The translations under genes were made by a program, and so were the position numbers. The notes under the pieces are model-generated. The model saw nothing but the letters and a program-made list of their open reading frames with translations, ran no database searches and was not told the origin of the DNA. A stretch of 64,000 nt of DNA, from NCBI RefSeq assembly GCF_014656545.1, contig NZ_BNDS01000002.1, forward strand, positions 306,871-370,870. The letters run 5' to 3'. Origin of the DNA: Neobacillus kokaensis (GTDB lineage Bacteria > Bacillota > Bacilli > Bacillales > Cytobacillaceae). Below are positions 20,138-28,767 of this stretch, piece by piece. Numbering within the stretch: the stretch's first letter is position 1; the number at the start of each line of letters is the position of its first letter.

Positions 20138-23100
20138 TTAATCTTTAAGAACTACATTTTGCGGACCCAGAATATCTTGTAAAGAATGAAGTAAATCAGG
20201 GGTTGGGTTAATATTTTTTGCTGTTCCTAATTTAACGGTTTTCCGATTAGCTTCATAATGTAAAACCACACTTATATTTCCCTTATTGTTTTCAAGAAGC
20301 TGATTTATTTGCTGAAGATATAGATCTTCATGCTTCTCTTTACTGACTTTCAGATATAACACCGGCTGTTTTAACGAATTTCTTTGTATCCATTCATCGA
20401 TTTCGTACACTTGCTGAATAATAAATTGCAGCTTTTCATCTCTTTCCTCAATCTTTCCTTCAAGTACGGCAAATTTCCCTTGTTGCAAAAATGATGATGA
20501 TTTCTTAAATACATTTGGGAATGCAATGGCTTCCATTTCCCCGCTTGAATCACTGATTGTTAGAAACGCCATTAATTCCCCTTTTCTTGTACGAATCGTT
20601 TTTATCTCTGAAAGATAAACACCTGCAGCAGCTTTAAGCATACGGGTTTTAATTTGGAATAATGGCTGTGCGCCTCTTTGGATCAGATCTTTCTCGTATA
20701 CGGAAATAGGATGATCGGAGAGATAGAGTCCTAATACCTCCTTTTCAAATGAAAGTTTATGCCCTTGACTTATTGGGTCCACTATTACATATTTCGGCTT
20801 AAGATTAAATTCTCCTTCAAATAAATCAAATTGATTGGAATCATCCGGTTTAAATATCTGTGCATGCTCAACAGCCACATCTAGGCTTGCCAGCAAGACA
20901 GCGCGATCCATACCAAAATCATCGAAGCTCCCGGAATGGACAAGTACTTCAAGTGTCCTGCGATTTATAGCTTTAGTTGAAACACGTATGCAAAAATCGA
21001 ATAAGTCCTTAAATAACTTTTTCTTTCTCGCTTGAAAAATTTCCCTTAGCGCTGCAGCTCCGACGCCTTTAATTGCTGCTAAACTATAGCGGATTTCACC
21101 ATTTTCAACCTGAAAAGGAAAACTGCTATGATTAATAGATGGCTGTAGGATTGGGATTCCCATTTGTTTGGCTTCCATGAGATACTGTGCAATTTTCGTT
21201 TCATTGCCTATCGCAGAAGTTAATAATCCTGCCATAAAATAAACTGGATAATTCGCTTTTAAATATGCCAATTGATAAGCAATCATACTATATGCAACCG
21301 CATGGGACCTGTTAAACCCATAATTTGCAAAGCGAACGATCAAATCATAAATTTCATTGGCAGTTGCCACTTCATAACCTTTTAAAAGTGCCCCATTGAC
21401 AAAGTGATTCCGCTCCTTGTCAAGCACTTCCTTTTGCTTTTTTGAGACAGCACGTCGTAAGAGATCTGCTTCACCAAGTGAAAATCCTGCCATTTTCGAG
21501 GCAATCTGTATTATTTGCTCCTGATAGACGATGACACCGTACGTATTTTCAAGAATAGGCATAAGGTCTGGGTGAGGATATTCAACCGAAATACGCCCGT
21601 GTTTTCGATCAATAAAAAGCGGAATATTCTCCATTGGTCCCGGGCGATATAGGGCATTAACCGCAACAATATCCTCAAATCGTGATGGTTTAAGCCGTCT
21701 TAATACCTTTCTCATTCCATCTGATTCCAGCTGAAATATACCTGTGGTTTCTCCCGCGGCTAATAAGGTAAATGTTCTAGTATCACTTAATGGAATAGAG
21801 CGAATGTCTAATGTTTGCCCCGTATGTCGTTTTATTGTGGTCAAAATCGTCTCTATTAAGGTGAGATTTCGAAGCCCTAGAAAATCCATTTTGAGCAGGC
21901 CCATCTCTTCCAAATATTCCATTGAATATTGGGTTAAATAAACATGAGCAGAGCCCTGCTGAATGGGCACTAAATCAACAAGCGGCTTATCGCTTATTAC
22001 CACACCTGCAGCGTGTGTTGAAGTATGCCGCGGCAGTCCCTCTAATTTCAGAGCAGTTTCAAAAAGCTTTTTATTTTGCGGTGTGTCTGATATAAATTTC
22101 CTTAGCCCCTCTGACTCTTTATAGGCTTCCGCTAAATTAATCCCTATCCGAGAAGGTATTAATCTAGATAAATAATCCAATTCTTTAGTATTTAATCCAA
22201 AAACCCGACCGACATCTCTTAAAGCAGCCTTTGAGGCAAGCGTTCCAAATGTAATGATTTGAGCAACATGGAGCTCACCATATTTTTTTGCTACATATTC
22301 AATAACTTCGTCCCGGCGGTGGTCTGGAAAATCTATATCGATATCAGGCATTGAGATTCGTTCTGGATTTAAAAAACGCTCAAATAATAGATTATGTTCA
22401 ATCGGGTCAACATCTGTAATGTATAAACAAAAGGAAACCAGTGAACCAGCCGCAGAACCCCGGCCTGGCCCAGTTAAGATTCCGTTCTCCCTTGCAAACC
22501 TCATAAAATCCCATACAATTAAAAAATAATTGCTGAATTTCATTCTCTTGATTACCGCTAATTCATAATTCAACCGGTCCATATATTCTTTGGAAGGGGA
22601 AGAAAAACGTTTTTCAAGGCCAGTTAAACACAAACTTTCAAGGTATTCATCGGCCGAAATGTCCTGGTTTTCTGTTGGAAAAGCAGGAAGGTATGTCTTA
22701 TTTAATTCAATATTGACGTTACATCTTTCGGCAATTAGAAGAGTATTTTCTAATGCTTCCGGAAAATCCGCAAAGCAATCTGCCATTTCAGCTGCCGTCT
22801 TTAAATAGAATTGGTCGTTTTCAAATTTCTCCCGATGTTCATCCTGTAATTTATCCCCATTCTTTATCGCTAAGAGGCATTCATGCGCAAACATATCATC
22901 TTTGTCTAAATAGTGGACTTGATTCGTTGCAGCAAGAGGGATGTTCAATTCTTTTGACAACAGCAGCAAGTGAGGTCTTATGCTTGCCTCTTGATGCAAA
23001 TGATGAATTTGCATAGCAAGATAAAAATTTTTCTTTCCAAAGATTGCAGCATATTTTGCGATTAGCTCTCGGGCAAAATCTAAATCACCCTTTGTCAGCG

Positions 23101-23503
23101 CTTGTTCAATTTCTCCTTCATCCCCTGGTGTTATGGCAATAAGTCCCGACCCATAATGCTGCAGCCATTTCAATGGTATTCCATTTTCCGATTTAGTTAG
23201 AACAGCGCTGGAAATTTTCAATAGATTCTTATATCCTGCTTCATTTTCAGCCAGCAGGACAAGCGGAAATGCTTCATTCTCACTTTGAATCCCTGCCACA
23301 TCCACGGTCAAGCCAACAATCGGCTTAATTCCCATCTGTTTACATAGTTTATAAAATTCAATTGTACCGTACATTACATTTCTGTCAGTCAGAGCAAGTG
23401 CACGAAACCCCTTTTCGTACGCAGTTTTAACTAATCCGGGTACAGAAGCCGTGCTTGTCAATAAACTATAAGCGCTATAAACATGCAGGTGAATAAAAGA
23501 CAT
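20138..23503 (-). CDS. dnaE: DNA polymerase III subunit alpha, DnaE
   Basis: Replicative C-family polymerase; in Bacillus DnaE extends RNA primers on the lagging strand before handing over to PolC. 1121 residues. PHP domain at the N-terminus (FIHLHVYSAYSLL; TDRNVMYGT), catalytic palm with the Asp triad PDIDIDFPDHRR near 390, FTLLAAGETTGIFQLES, helix-hairpin-helix region (VGAAALREIF) and a C-terminal OB fold (about 960-1050). No 3'-5' exonuclease insert (that is PolC) and no intein. It is monocistronic, with the ytsJ promoter directly beyond the stop. Confidence 0.97.
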   Translation of the reverse strand: MSFIHLHVYSAYSLLTSTASVPGLVKTAYEKGFRALALTDRNVMYGTIEFYKLCKQMGIKPIVGLTVDVAGIQSENEAFPLVLLAENEAGYKNLLKISSAVLTKSENGIPLKWLQHYGSGLIAITPGDEGEIEQALTKGDLDFARELIAKYAAIFGKKNFYLAMQIHHLHQEASIRPHLLLLSKELNIPLAATNQVHYLDKDDMFAHECLLAIKNGDKLQDEHREKFENDQFYLKTAAEMADCFADFPEALENTLLIAERCNVNIELNKTYLPAFPTENQDISADEYLESLCLTGLEKRFSSPSKEYMDRLNYELAVIKRMKFSNYFLIVWDFMRFARENGILTGPGRGSAAGSLVSFCLYITDVDPIEHNLLFERFLNPERISMPDIDIDFPDHRRDEVIEYVAKKYGELHVAQIITFGTLASKAALRDVGRVFGLNTKELDYLSRLIPSRIGINLAEAYKESEGLRKFISDTPQNKKLFETALKLEGLPRHTSTHAAGVVISDKPLVDLVPIQQGSAHVYLTQYSMEYLEEMGLLKMDFLGLRNLTLIETILTTIKRHTGQTLDIRSIPLSDTRTFTLLAAGETTGIFQLESDGMRKVLRRLKPSRFEDIVAVNALYRPGPMENIPLFIDRKHGRISVEYPHPDLMPILENTYGVIVYQEQIIQIASKMAGFSLGEADLLRRAVSKKQKEVLDKERNHFVNGALLKGYEVATANEIYDLIVRFANYGFNRSHAVAYSMIAYQLAYLKANYPVYFMAGLLTSAIGNETKIAQYLMEAKQMGIPILQPSINHSSFPFQVENGEIRYSLAAIKGVGAAALREIFQARKKKLFKDLFDFCIRVSTKAINRRTLEVLVHSGSFDDFGMDRAVLLASLDVAVEHAQIFKPDDSNQFDLFEGEFNLKPKYVIVDPISQGHKLSFEKEVLGLYLSDHPISVYEKDLIQRGAQPLFQIKTRMLKAAAGVYLSEIKTIRTRKGELMAFLTISDSSGEMEAIAFPNVFKKSSSFLQQGKFAVLEGKIEERDEKLQFIIQQVYEIDEWIQRNSLKQPVLYLKVSKEKHEDLYLQQINQLLENNKGNISVVLHYEANRKTVKLGTAKNINPTPDLLHSLQDILGPQNVVLKD

Positions 23504-23586
23504 TTCATCACACCCTCATTACATGATTTCATAACCTATTATAGAACTTTACGAGATAAAAAGAAAATATGTTCTCATTTAAAAAT

Positions 23587-23616
23587 TCATATTTATCCGC
23601 GACTGTCCATATAAAT
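23587..23616 (+). promoter_or_regulatory. Sigma-E-like promoter of ytrH-ytrI
   Basis: TCATATT (-35), 14-bp spacer, CATATAAAT (-10), close to the mother-cell sigma-E consensus (KMATATT N13-15 CATACAMT). It starts about 40 bp before the ytrH start codon. ytrHI belongs to the sigma-E regulon in B. subtilis. Confidence 0.65.
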
Positions 23617-23658
23617 GATAGAAACAACATTTATTTAAATGTAAGGACTGAGGAAAGT

Positions 23659-23997
23659 ATGAAAGAAATTGGTTTTTTTCCTGCTTTTATTGAAAGTTAC
23701 TTTATTGCTTTAGGAGTTTTGCTCGGAGGCTCATTAATAGGGGGAATTGCCTCCTTTTTAACTGGACATCCCCCTCTTACAACCGTCTACCGCTTATCAT
23801 CAGCACTAAGAATTTGGGCAATTGTTGCAGCCATAGGCGGCACATTTGATGCCGTTTATACTTTCGAACGTGGGTTTCTAAATGCTGATACAAAAGATCT
23901 TTTCAAACAATTTTTATTAATCCTTTCAGCTTTAGGCGGTGCACAGACTGGGGCCCTCATTATAAATTGGATGACTCAGGAGCATATTTCATCATGA
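23659..23997 (+). CDS. ytrH: Sporulation membrane protein YtrH
   Basis: 112 residues with three hydrophobic segments (about 12-33, 47-65 and 83-105). Matches YtrH in size and position next to dnaE. YtrH and YtrI are needed for efficient sporulation in B. subtilis; the mechanism is unknown. The open frame starts earlier (23569), but ATG 23659 has GAGGAAAGT just upstream and gives the orthologue length. Its stop overlaps the ytrI start (ATGA). Confidence 0.88.
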   Translation: MKEIGFFPAFIESYFIALGVLLGGSLIGGIASFLTGHPPLTTVYRLSSALRIWAIVAAIGGTFDAVYTFERGFLNADTKDLFKQFLLILSALGGAQTGALIINWMTQEHISS

Positions 23998-24497
23998 GAA
24001 TCCCGCCATATTACCGAAGACCATCATGGCAGCGTTTTTTTGCAGGAATGGCTGTAGGAGGAGCCATCAGCTGGTGTATTTTTTTATATATTTTCGGGGT
24101 CTGGCAGGAGGATAACGCAAAGCTGATTCGTAAACAGCAGAAGGATATAACCGAGCTGAATAACGATCTTAAGATATGGCAGGAAGACTATGAAGAACTA
24201 AACAAACGTAATTTAGCGAAGATTACGGTTCAGAAAATTAACATTAAAATAATCAACTGGGAAAGGTATAAACTGGATGATTTCAGTGTCTTTGAAACAG
24301 AAGAAGCCGTCCGCGATGACATTAAAATGGTACTGGCAAAAGATTTAGAAACCGTCGCCAAAAGTAAAGACCTGGTAAAAAAAATAATTGAAAACAAACC
24401 AATAAAAATTAATGAGAAAAGATATAAACTTAAGGTGAAAGAAATGACTATATTCACCACACTTACCATCCAGTTGGAAATTCAATTTGATAAATGA
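23994..24497 (+). CDS. ytrI: Sporulation membrane protein YtrI
   Basis: 167 residues. Starts MRIPPYYRRPSWQRFFAG, with one N-terminal TM helix (about 16-38) followed by a coiled-coil-like charged region (about 45-75) and a small C-terminal alpha/beta domain, probably outside the membrane. ATG 23994 overlaps the ytrH stop by 4 bp; the longer frame from 23967 is not preferred. Length equals B. subtilis YtrI. Co-expressed with ytrH from a sigma-E-like promoter. Confidence 0.86.
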   Translation: MRIPPYYRRPSWQRFFAGMAVGGAISWCIFLYIFGVWQEDNAKLIRKQQKDITELNNDLKIWQEDYEELNKRNLAKITVQKINIKIINWERYKLDDFSVFETEEAVRDDIKMVLAKDLETVAKSKDLVKKIIENKPIKINEKRYKLKVKEMTIFTTLTIQLEIQFDK

Positions 24498-24501
24498 TGA
24501 A

Positions 24502-24565
24502 AGGTGTCAGGCACCATGTGAAAAATTCACATGATGGTCTGACACCAAAAACCTGACACCAAAAC
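24502..24565. repeat. REP-like dyad with GGTGTCAG...CTGACACC repeats
   Basis: A long imperfect hairpin (24502-24546) has arms GGTGTCAG-CACCATGTGAA and TTCACATGATGGT-CTGACACC around AAA. It is followed by a second ACCTGACACC copy (24551-24560). It fills the gap between convergent ytrI and nrnA and may also end both transcripts. I recall similar GGTGTCAGRCACC dyads scattered through Bacillaceae intergenic regions (memory, not a search). Confidence 0.65.
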
Positions 24566-25497
24566 TATTCACATACCTTGTTTAACTCATTTAAAACATC
24601 CTCTACTTCATCCCATGAGAAGATTGAAGCACCTGCTGCAAGCGGATGTCCTCCTCCTTTGAACCTTCTGGCAACTCCATTAATGACCGGTCCCTTGGAA
24701 CGAAGCCTTACTCTTATTTGGTCTTTTTCTTCAATGAAAAATACCCATGCCTTTATGCCTTTTACATCCCCTAAAACACTTACTAAAAGGGACGCTTCAG
24801 CTGCTCTTGCCTGATATTCCTCCAGCAGTTCTTTTGTCAATTTAACAGATGCAACGCCGTTTTGCATAAATTCGAAGTTTTGTAATACATACCCTTTAAG
24901 CTTAATAATATTGGGCTCTAGTTCGTACATTTTGTCAAATAATTCAGGACGTGAAAACTGGTAATGAATTAATTCCCCAGCATAAACAAATGTTCTTTCT
25001 GTCGTACTAGGAAAAAGGAAGCGGCCGGTATCACCAACAATTCCGGCAAATAGCAGTCTTGCTGCCTCATCATTCAATTTTAGCCCTTTCTCTTTTCCAA
25101 ATAGATAAAAATCATAAATCATTTCACTGCAGGAACTTGAAGTTGTATCTACCCACAAAAGATCCCCATATGGGTCTTCATTCGGATGATGATCAATTTT
25201 AATCAATTTATCACCTAATTTATAACGGGAGTCACATATTCTTTCTTCATTAGCCGTATCGCAAACGATGACCAATGCTCCCTTATACACATCATCTTCA
25301 ATCACATCAAGCATCCGCATATATTGGAGTGTTGGTTCATCCTGACCTACTGCATAAATTTGTTTTTCAGGAAAGGATTCCTTTAAAATTTCCACAAGGC
25401 CGCCTTGTGATCCGTAGGCATCTGGATCCGGACGAACATGTCTGTGAACAATAATGGTTTCATAATGTTTAATAGTTTCTAGTATTTTCTCTTTCAT
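24565..25497 (-). CDS. nrnA: Oligoribonuclease / pAp phosphatase NrnA
   Basis: DHH-DHHA1 phosphoesterase that degrades nanoRNAs (2-5 nt) and dephosphorylates 3'-phosphoadenosine 5'-phosphate. 310 residues. Metal motifs: HVRPDPDAYGS (DxD), CDTANEERIC, DHHPNEDPYG (DHH) and the C-terminal DHHA1 substrate loop GGGHPLAAGA. Matches B. subtilis NrnA (YtqI), also located by ytrHI. Monocistronic on the minus strand, convergent with ytrI. Confidence 0.94.
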   Translation of the reverse strand: MKEKILETIKHYETIIVHRHVRPDPDAYGSQGGLVEILKESFPEKQIYAVGQDEPTLQYMRMLDVIEDDVYKGALVIVCDTANEERICDSRYKLGDKLIKIDHHPNEDPYGDLLWVDTTSSSCSEMIYDFYLFGKEKGLKLNDEAARLLFAGIVGDTGRFLFPSTTERTFVYAGELIHYQFSRPELFDKMYELEPNIIKLKGYVLQNFEFMQNGVASVKLTKELLEEYQARAAEASLLVSVLGDVKGIKAWVFFIEEKDQIRVRLRSKGPVINGVARRFKGGGHPLAAGASIFSWDEVEDVLNELNKVCE

Positions 25498-25596
25498 AAG
25501 CGCTCCTTAAAATTTATAATTTGAACCATTTGTAGCATTTTCCTTTAATTGAAGTTACAATAATAATGATTTCGAAATTTGGAGGAGTAATTAATT

Positions 25597-25902
25597 ATGT
25601 TTATCTTTGTATTTCTAATTATTATTTTACTTGTCTTTTATTTATTTTATAAAACAAAATACTTTCGAAGCAACCGTCCAGTAGAAAAGAAGTGGCTTTC
25701 AGCTAAATCCAACATTGCCCTCGGCTTATTTGTTAGTTTATTTGGGATAAATCACTTGATTTTCATTGCCGAATCTACTGTTAATTATATCATTGCTGCT
25801 TTATTTACCCTATATGGAGCCTACTTTGCCTGGATTGGGTTTAAAAAATATAAACACTATCTTCCGTTCGCAATCAAAGAGGCTGAAGAACTTGACATGT
25901 AA
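25597..25902 (+). CDS. ytpI: YtpI-like small membrane protein
   Basis: 101 residues. An N-terminal hydrophobic helix (about 2-17), then two more (about 44-62 and 67-85), ending in a charged tail. Size and position beside nrnA match the YtpI family of Bacillus; function unknown. Good RBS (TTGGAGGAG) 10 bases before ATG. Followed by a terminator. Confidence 0.8.
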   Translation: MFIFVFLIIILLVFYLFYKTKYFRSNRPVEKKWLSAKSNIALGLFVSLFGINHLIFIAESTVNYIIAALFTLYGAYFAWIGFKKYKHYLPFAIKEAEELDM

Positions 25903-25916
25903 AACTAAAAAAATTT

Positions 25917-25947
25917 AGCCGCTTCTCATAAGGAAGCGGCTTTTCTT
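25917..25947 (+). terminator. Terminator of ytpI
   Basis: Stem AGCCGCTTC / GAAGCGGCT (25917-25925, 25933-25941) followed by TTTCTTT. Confidence 0.88.
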
Positions 25948-25952
25948 TATTA

Positions 25953-26122
25953 TTCAGCTCCAGCGCCTAGCCACCCGGGACATAAGCCGCCCCGCTGTGG
26001 TGGCTGGGGAACTGCCTCCTCGCGGTTCGTCCTATGCTTGTGGGGGCTGACCACTAAGGAAAGCTCCTAAGAGAATAAGCTGCGCAGGAACAAGCTGTGC
26101 TTGTTCCGAAAGAGCTTGCGCT
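25953..26122. repeat. GC-rich dispersed intergenic repeat (Bacillaceae type)
   Basis: About 170 bp, much richer in G+C than its neighbours. It opens CAGCTCCAGCGCCTAGCC and closes GAGCTTGCGCTTTT; AGCGC and GCGCT near the ends are complementary. It contains an inner perfect hairpin GGAACAAGC/GCTTGTTCC (26087-26095, 26099-26107). The ends resemble an intergenic element I recall from many Bacillus genomes (CAGCGCCTAGCCCC ... GCTTGCGCTTTT). No coding potential. Single copy in this window. Confidence 0.6.
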
Positions 26123-26126
26123 TTTA

Positions 26127-27455
26127 TTATTGCCTATCAATTAACTGACACATCATCATCGCTTTTCCTACAAGAATTCCTCCATTGAAAACTTCTACAT
26201 CGACTTTTCCAAATTTCCGGCCGACTTCCAGGATTTTTGGATAAATTTCTAGTCTGCTTTCCATTTGAACAGGCTTTATAAAGTAAATCGTCATATTCTC
26301 TACAACTAAGTCGCCTTTCTTATAGCTTCTTAGTACCCGATTTGCCGCATCAGAAACGATTGTTGTAAATACGCCATAGGAAATTGTACCAAGATGGTTC
26401 GTCATTTGAGGAGTAACTTCCAACGTAAAAACGTCGTCTCCTTTCGCTTTTTCAGTCAGCAGCTCCATTTGATTGGTGATGATATCATCTAGCGTTTCCC
26501 CCACCTGCGGCTGCCTTTGATTCATTTGCAGAGCCTTCAAAACATCCTGCCTGCTGATAATCCCCTCTAAACGGCTGGAGTCATCGGAAACAGGGAGTAC
26601 TTCAATCCCCTCCCAAACCATCGTGTGTGCAGCAGAGGCAACGCTTGTTTTTCCCGTAACTGTCATTGGATGTTTGGTCATAATCTTATCTATCGAAGTG
26701 TCTCTCTCTTGACCTAGTATATCCTTGCTTGTCACCATCCCTTGAATCTTCAGGTTTTGATCAACGACTGGGTAACGGCTATGGGTTGTTTGCTCGTTTA
26801 ATTCATGCCAAGTTGAGACTTTATCGGTTGTTTTTAAATAATAGGTTTCCGTGAGCGGTGTTAATATATCTTCCACCAAAATGATTTCCTTTTTGATTAA
26901 TTGGTCATATATAGCCCGATTAATCATTGTTGCAGTTGTAAACGTATCATAGCTGGAGGAGATGATAGGCATTTCGAGCTCATCTGCTAGTTTTTTAACA
27001 TGCTCTTCTGTATCAAATCCTCCCGTTATTAAAACAGCCGCTCCTGCTTTTAAGGCCAATTCATGTGCCTGTATACGGTTGCCGACTATCAAAAGACTAT
27101 CTGCGTCAGTGTAACGCATCATTGCCTCTAATTTCATGGCGCCAATAACAAATTGCTTCAGTGTTTTATGCAATCCCGTTCTCCCGCCTAAAACCTGGCC
27201 ATCCACAATGTTTACGACCTCAGCAAACGTTAACTTTTCAATATTTTCCTTCTTCTTTCGTTCGATTCGGATCGTTCCTACCCGTTCAATCGTGCTGACA
27301 TATCCTTTGTTTTCTGCCTCTTTAATTGCCCGATAAGCTGTCCCTTCACTTACATTCATCGCTTTGGCAATTTGTCTGACTGAAATCTTTTCCCCAACTG
27401 GAAGTCCATCAATATATCGTAAAATTTGTTCATGTTTAGTAGCCAAGACCTTCAC
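26127..27455 (-). CDS. ytoI: YtoI: HTH-DRTGG-CBS-hotdog regulator-like protein
   Basis: 442 residues in four parts: N-terminal helix-turn-helix of GntR-like type (about 1-65, SVRQIAKAMNVSEGTAYRAIKEAE), DRTGG domain (about 75-180), paired CBS domains (about 190-310; MTSKDILG, ISRQDVLKAL) that typically bind adenosine nucleotides, and a C-terminal acyl-CoA thioesterase-like hotdog (about 330-442). Matches B. subtilis YtoI in layout; function unknown. The combination suggests a nucleotide- and acyl-CoA-sensing DNA-binding protein. Alone on the minus strand. Confidence 0.88.
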   Translation of the reverse strand: MKVLATKHEQILRYIDGLPVGEKISVRQIAKAMNVSEGTAYRAIKEAENKGYVSTIERVGTIRIERKKKENIEKLTFAEVVNIVDGQVLGGRTGLHKTLKQFVIGAMKLEAMMRYTDADSLLIVGNRIQAHELALKAGAAVLITGGFDTEEHVKKLADELEMPIISSSYDTFTTATMINRAIYDQLIKKEIILVEDILTPLTETYYLKTTDKVSTWHELNEQTTHSRYPVVDQNLKIQGMVTSKDILGQERDTSIDKIMTKHPMTVTGKTSVASAAHTMVWEGIEVLPVSDDSSRLEGIISRQDVLKALQMNQRQPQVGETLDDIITNQMELLTEKAKGDDVFTLEVTPQMTNHLGTISYGVFTTIVSDAANRVLRSYKKGDLVVENMTIYFIKPVQMESRLEIYPKILEVGRKFGKVDVEVFNGGILVGKAMMMCQLIDRQ

Positions 27456-27596
27456 CCTTTATACTTTCAAATTCGTACCATTCCAGTTACCTTACCAGAA
27501 TTGTGGCTAAATTTCATTATAAAGTTTTAAAAGTCCTGATTCAATGCGGTTTCTCACATTTTATAAAGCCGAAGCTAGGGTTCATTCATAATTTCA

Positions 27597-27830
27597 TCAG
27601 TAAGAGCGAGATTTTCGTTTTAATCCTTGAGGCTGTGTTCCTTGAACCTGCCTTTTCGGTGCATAAAGGAGGGCGGTAAGATTACCGGCTATAACCATTA
27701 AGGCAAACGCAAGCCAGACAATCCCAAAAACCCCTTGAGCCCCCTCTGCTGTTACCGAAAGCCGCGGTACTGCAAAATAAAGCATAAAGCCGCAAAGTAA
27801 TAAACAAAGTAAATACCGGTTTTTTTTCAA
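27597..27830 (-). CDS. Small two-TM membrane protein, unknown function
   Basis: 77 residues beginning MKKNRYLLCLLLCGF, with hydrophobic segments at about 6-22 and 33-55 and a basic, Gln-rich tail (KRQVQGTQPQGLKRKSRSY). TTG start after AGGGGGAATAACA, a good RBS. No family recognised. It lies between ytoI and ytkL on the same strand. Called real because of the RBS, membrane-protein composition and lack of any competing frame. Confidence 0.65.
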   Translation of the reverse strand: MKKNRYLLCLLLCGFMLYFAVPRLSVTAEGAQGVFGIVWLAFALMVIAGNLTALLYAPKRQVQGTQPQGLKRKSRSY

Positions 27831-27905
27831 TGTTATTCCCCCTATTCATACTGCTTGTTCTATATTTTATGCTAGCAGGGGGCAAAAAAGTATGTGATTT
27901 GATGA

Positions 27906-28586
27906 TTATAATTCGATTATATTTCCAGGATTCATTACTTGGCCGTTTTTGTCTTCCAGCATATCAATAAATTGATACGGGTCCTGTTTAATTGGCGGGA
28001 ATGTATTGTAATGAATCGGCACGACCAGCTTTGCTTGTAACAGCTTTGCTGCGTAGGCAGCATCTTCTGTCCCCATGGTAAAATTATCACCGATCGGAAG
28101 GAATGCAACATCGATTGGATGACGATCACCAATCAGCTTCATATCAGAAAATAACCCTGTATCTCCAGCATGGTAGATTGTCTTGCCTTCACTGCTGAAC
28201 AAAATCCCTGTAGGCATTCCGCAATAAATGATTTCATTTTTGTCCGTGGCATAGCCTGAACCGTGAAAAGCCTGCGTTAGTTTTACCTTTCCAAAATCAA
28301 ACTGCCAAGCACCGCCGATATTCATCCCATGTGTTCTGACCCCCTGCCAGCTAAGGAATGTAGTCAGGTCTGCATTAGCGACAACAAGGGCATCATTTCG
28401 TTTCGCAATTGAAACCGTATCTCCGACATGATCATTATGTCCATGTGTTAAAAGAATTGCATCTGCTTTAACTTCCTCTGCCTTTAAATCAGTTAAACTA
28501 TTACCTGTTATAAAAGGGTCAATCAAAATTGTTTTTCCATTTGTATGAATTTGAACAACTGAATGTCCATGGTATGAGATTTTCAT
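27906..28586 (-). CDS. ytkL: Metallo-beta-lactamase-fold metal-dependent hydrolase YtkL
   Basis: UPF0173 hydrolase, about 226 residues, starting [13 protein letters not shown]. Metal ligands: [12 protein letters not shown] (HxHxDH, about 52-57), a downstream His in HGSGYATD, the Asp in [12 protein letters not shown], and HYNTFP near the C-terminus. Physiological substrate unknown. ATG 28586 is 8 bases after AAGGAG; ATG 28589 is possible and the frame extends to 28631. Matches B. subtilis YtkL. Confidence 0.9.
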   Translation of the reverse strand: MKISYHGHSVVQIHTNGKTILIDPFITGNSLTDLKAEEVKADAILLTHGHNDHVGDTVSIAKRNDALVVANADLTTFLSWQGVRTHGMNIGGAWQFDFGKVKLTQAFHGSGYATDKNEIIYCGMPTGILFSSEGKTIYHAGDTGLFSDMKLIGDRHPIDVAFLPIGDNFTMGTEDAAYAAKLLQAKLVVPIHYNTFPPIKQDPYQFIDMLEDKNGQVMNPGNIIEL

Positions 28587-28767
28587 CATTCCATCTCCTT
28601 GTAAAAAATTTGTCCCACATATGTACTTCAATATAAAAATGAAAATTCCTTCTCTTTTTTATACCCATTTCCTGCTCCTTTTAGGCCATTCTTGACGTGA
28701 ATAGTTTACTTTTCATTTTGAAATTGATAATCTCAAATAGGATTTATAAACAAAGGAGGCAGAATAA

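Noticed and set aside
20138-23503. Intein or exonuclease insertion in DnaE
   Set aside because: The sequence is continuous through all motifs at normal DnaE length.
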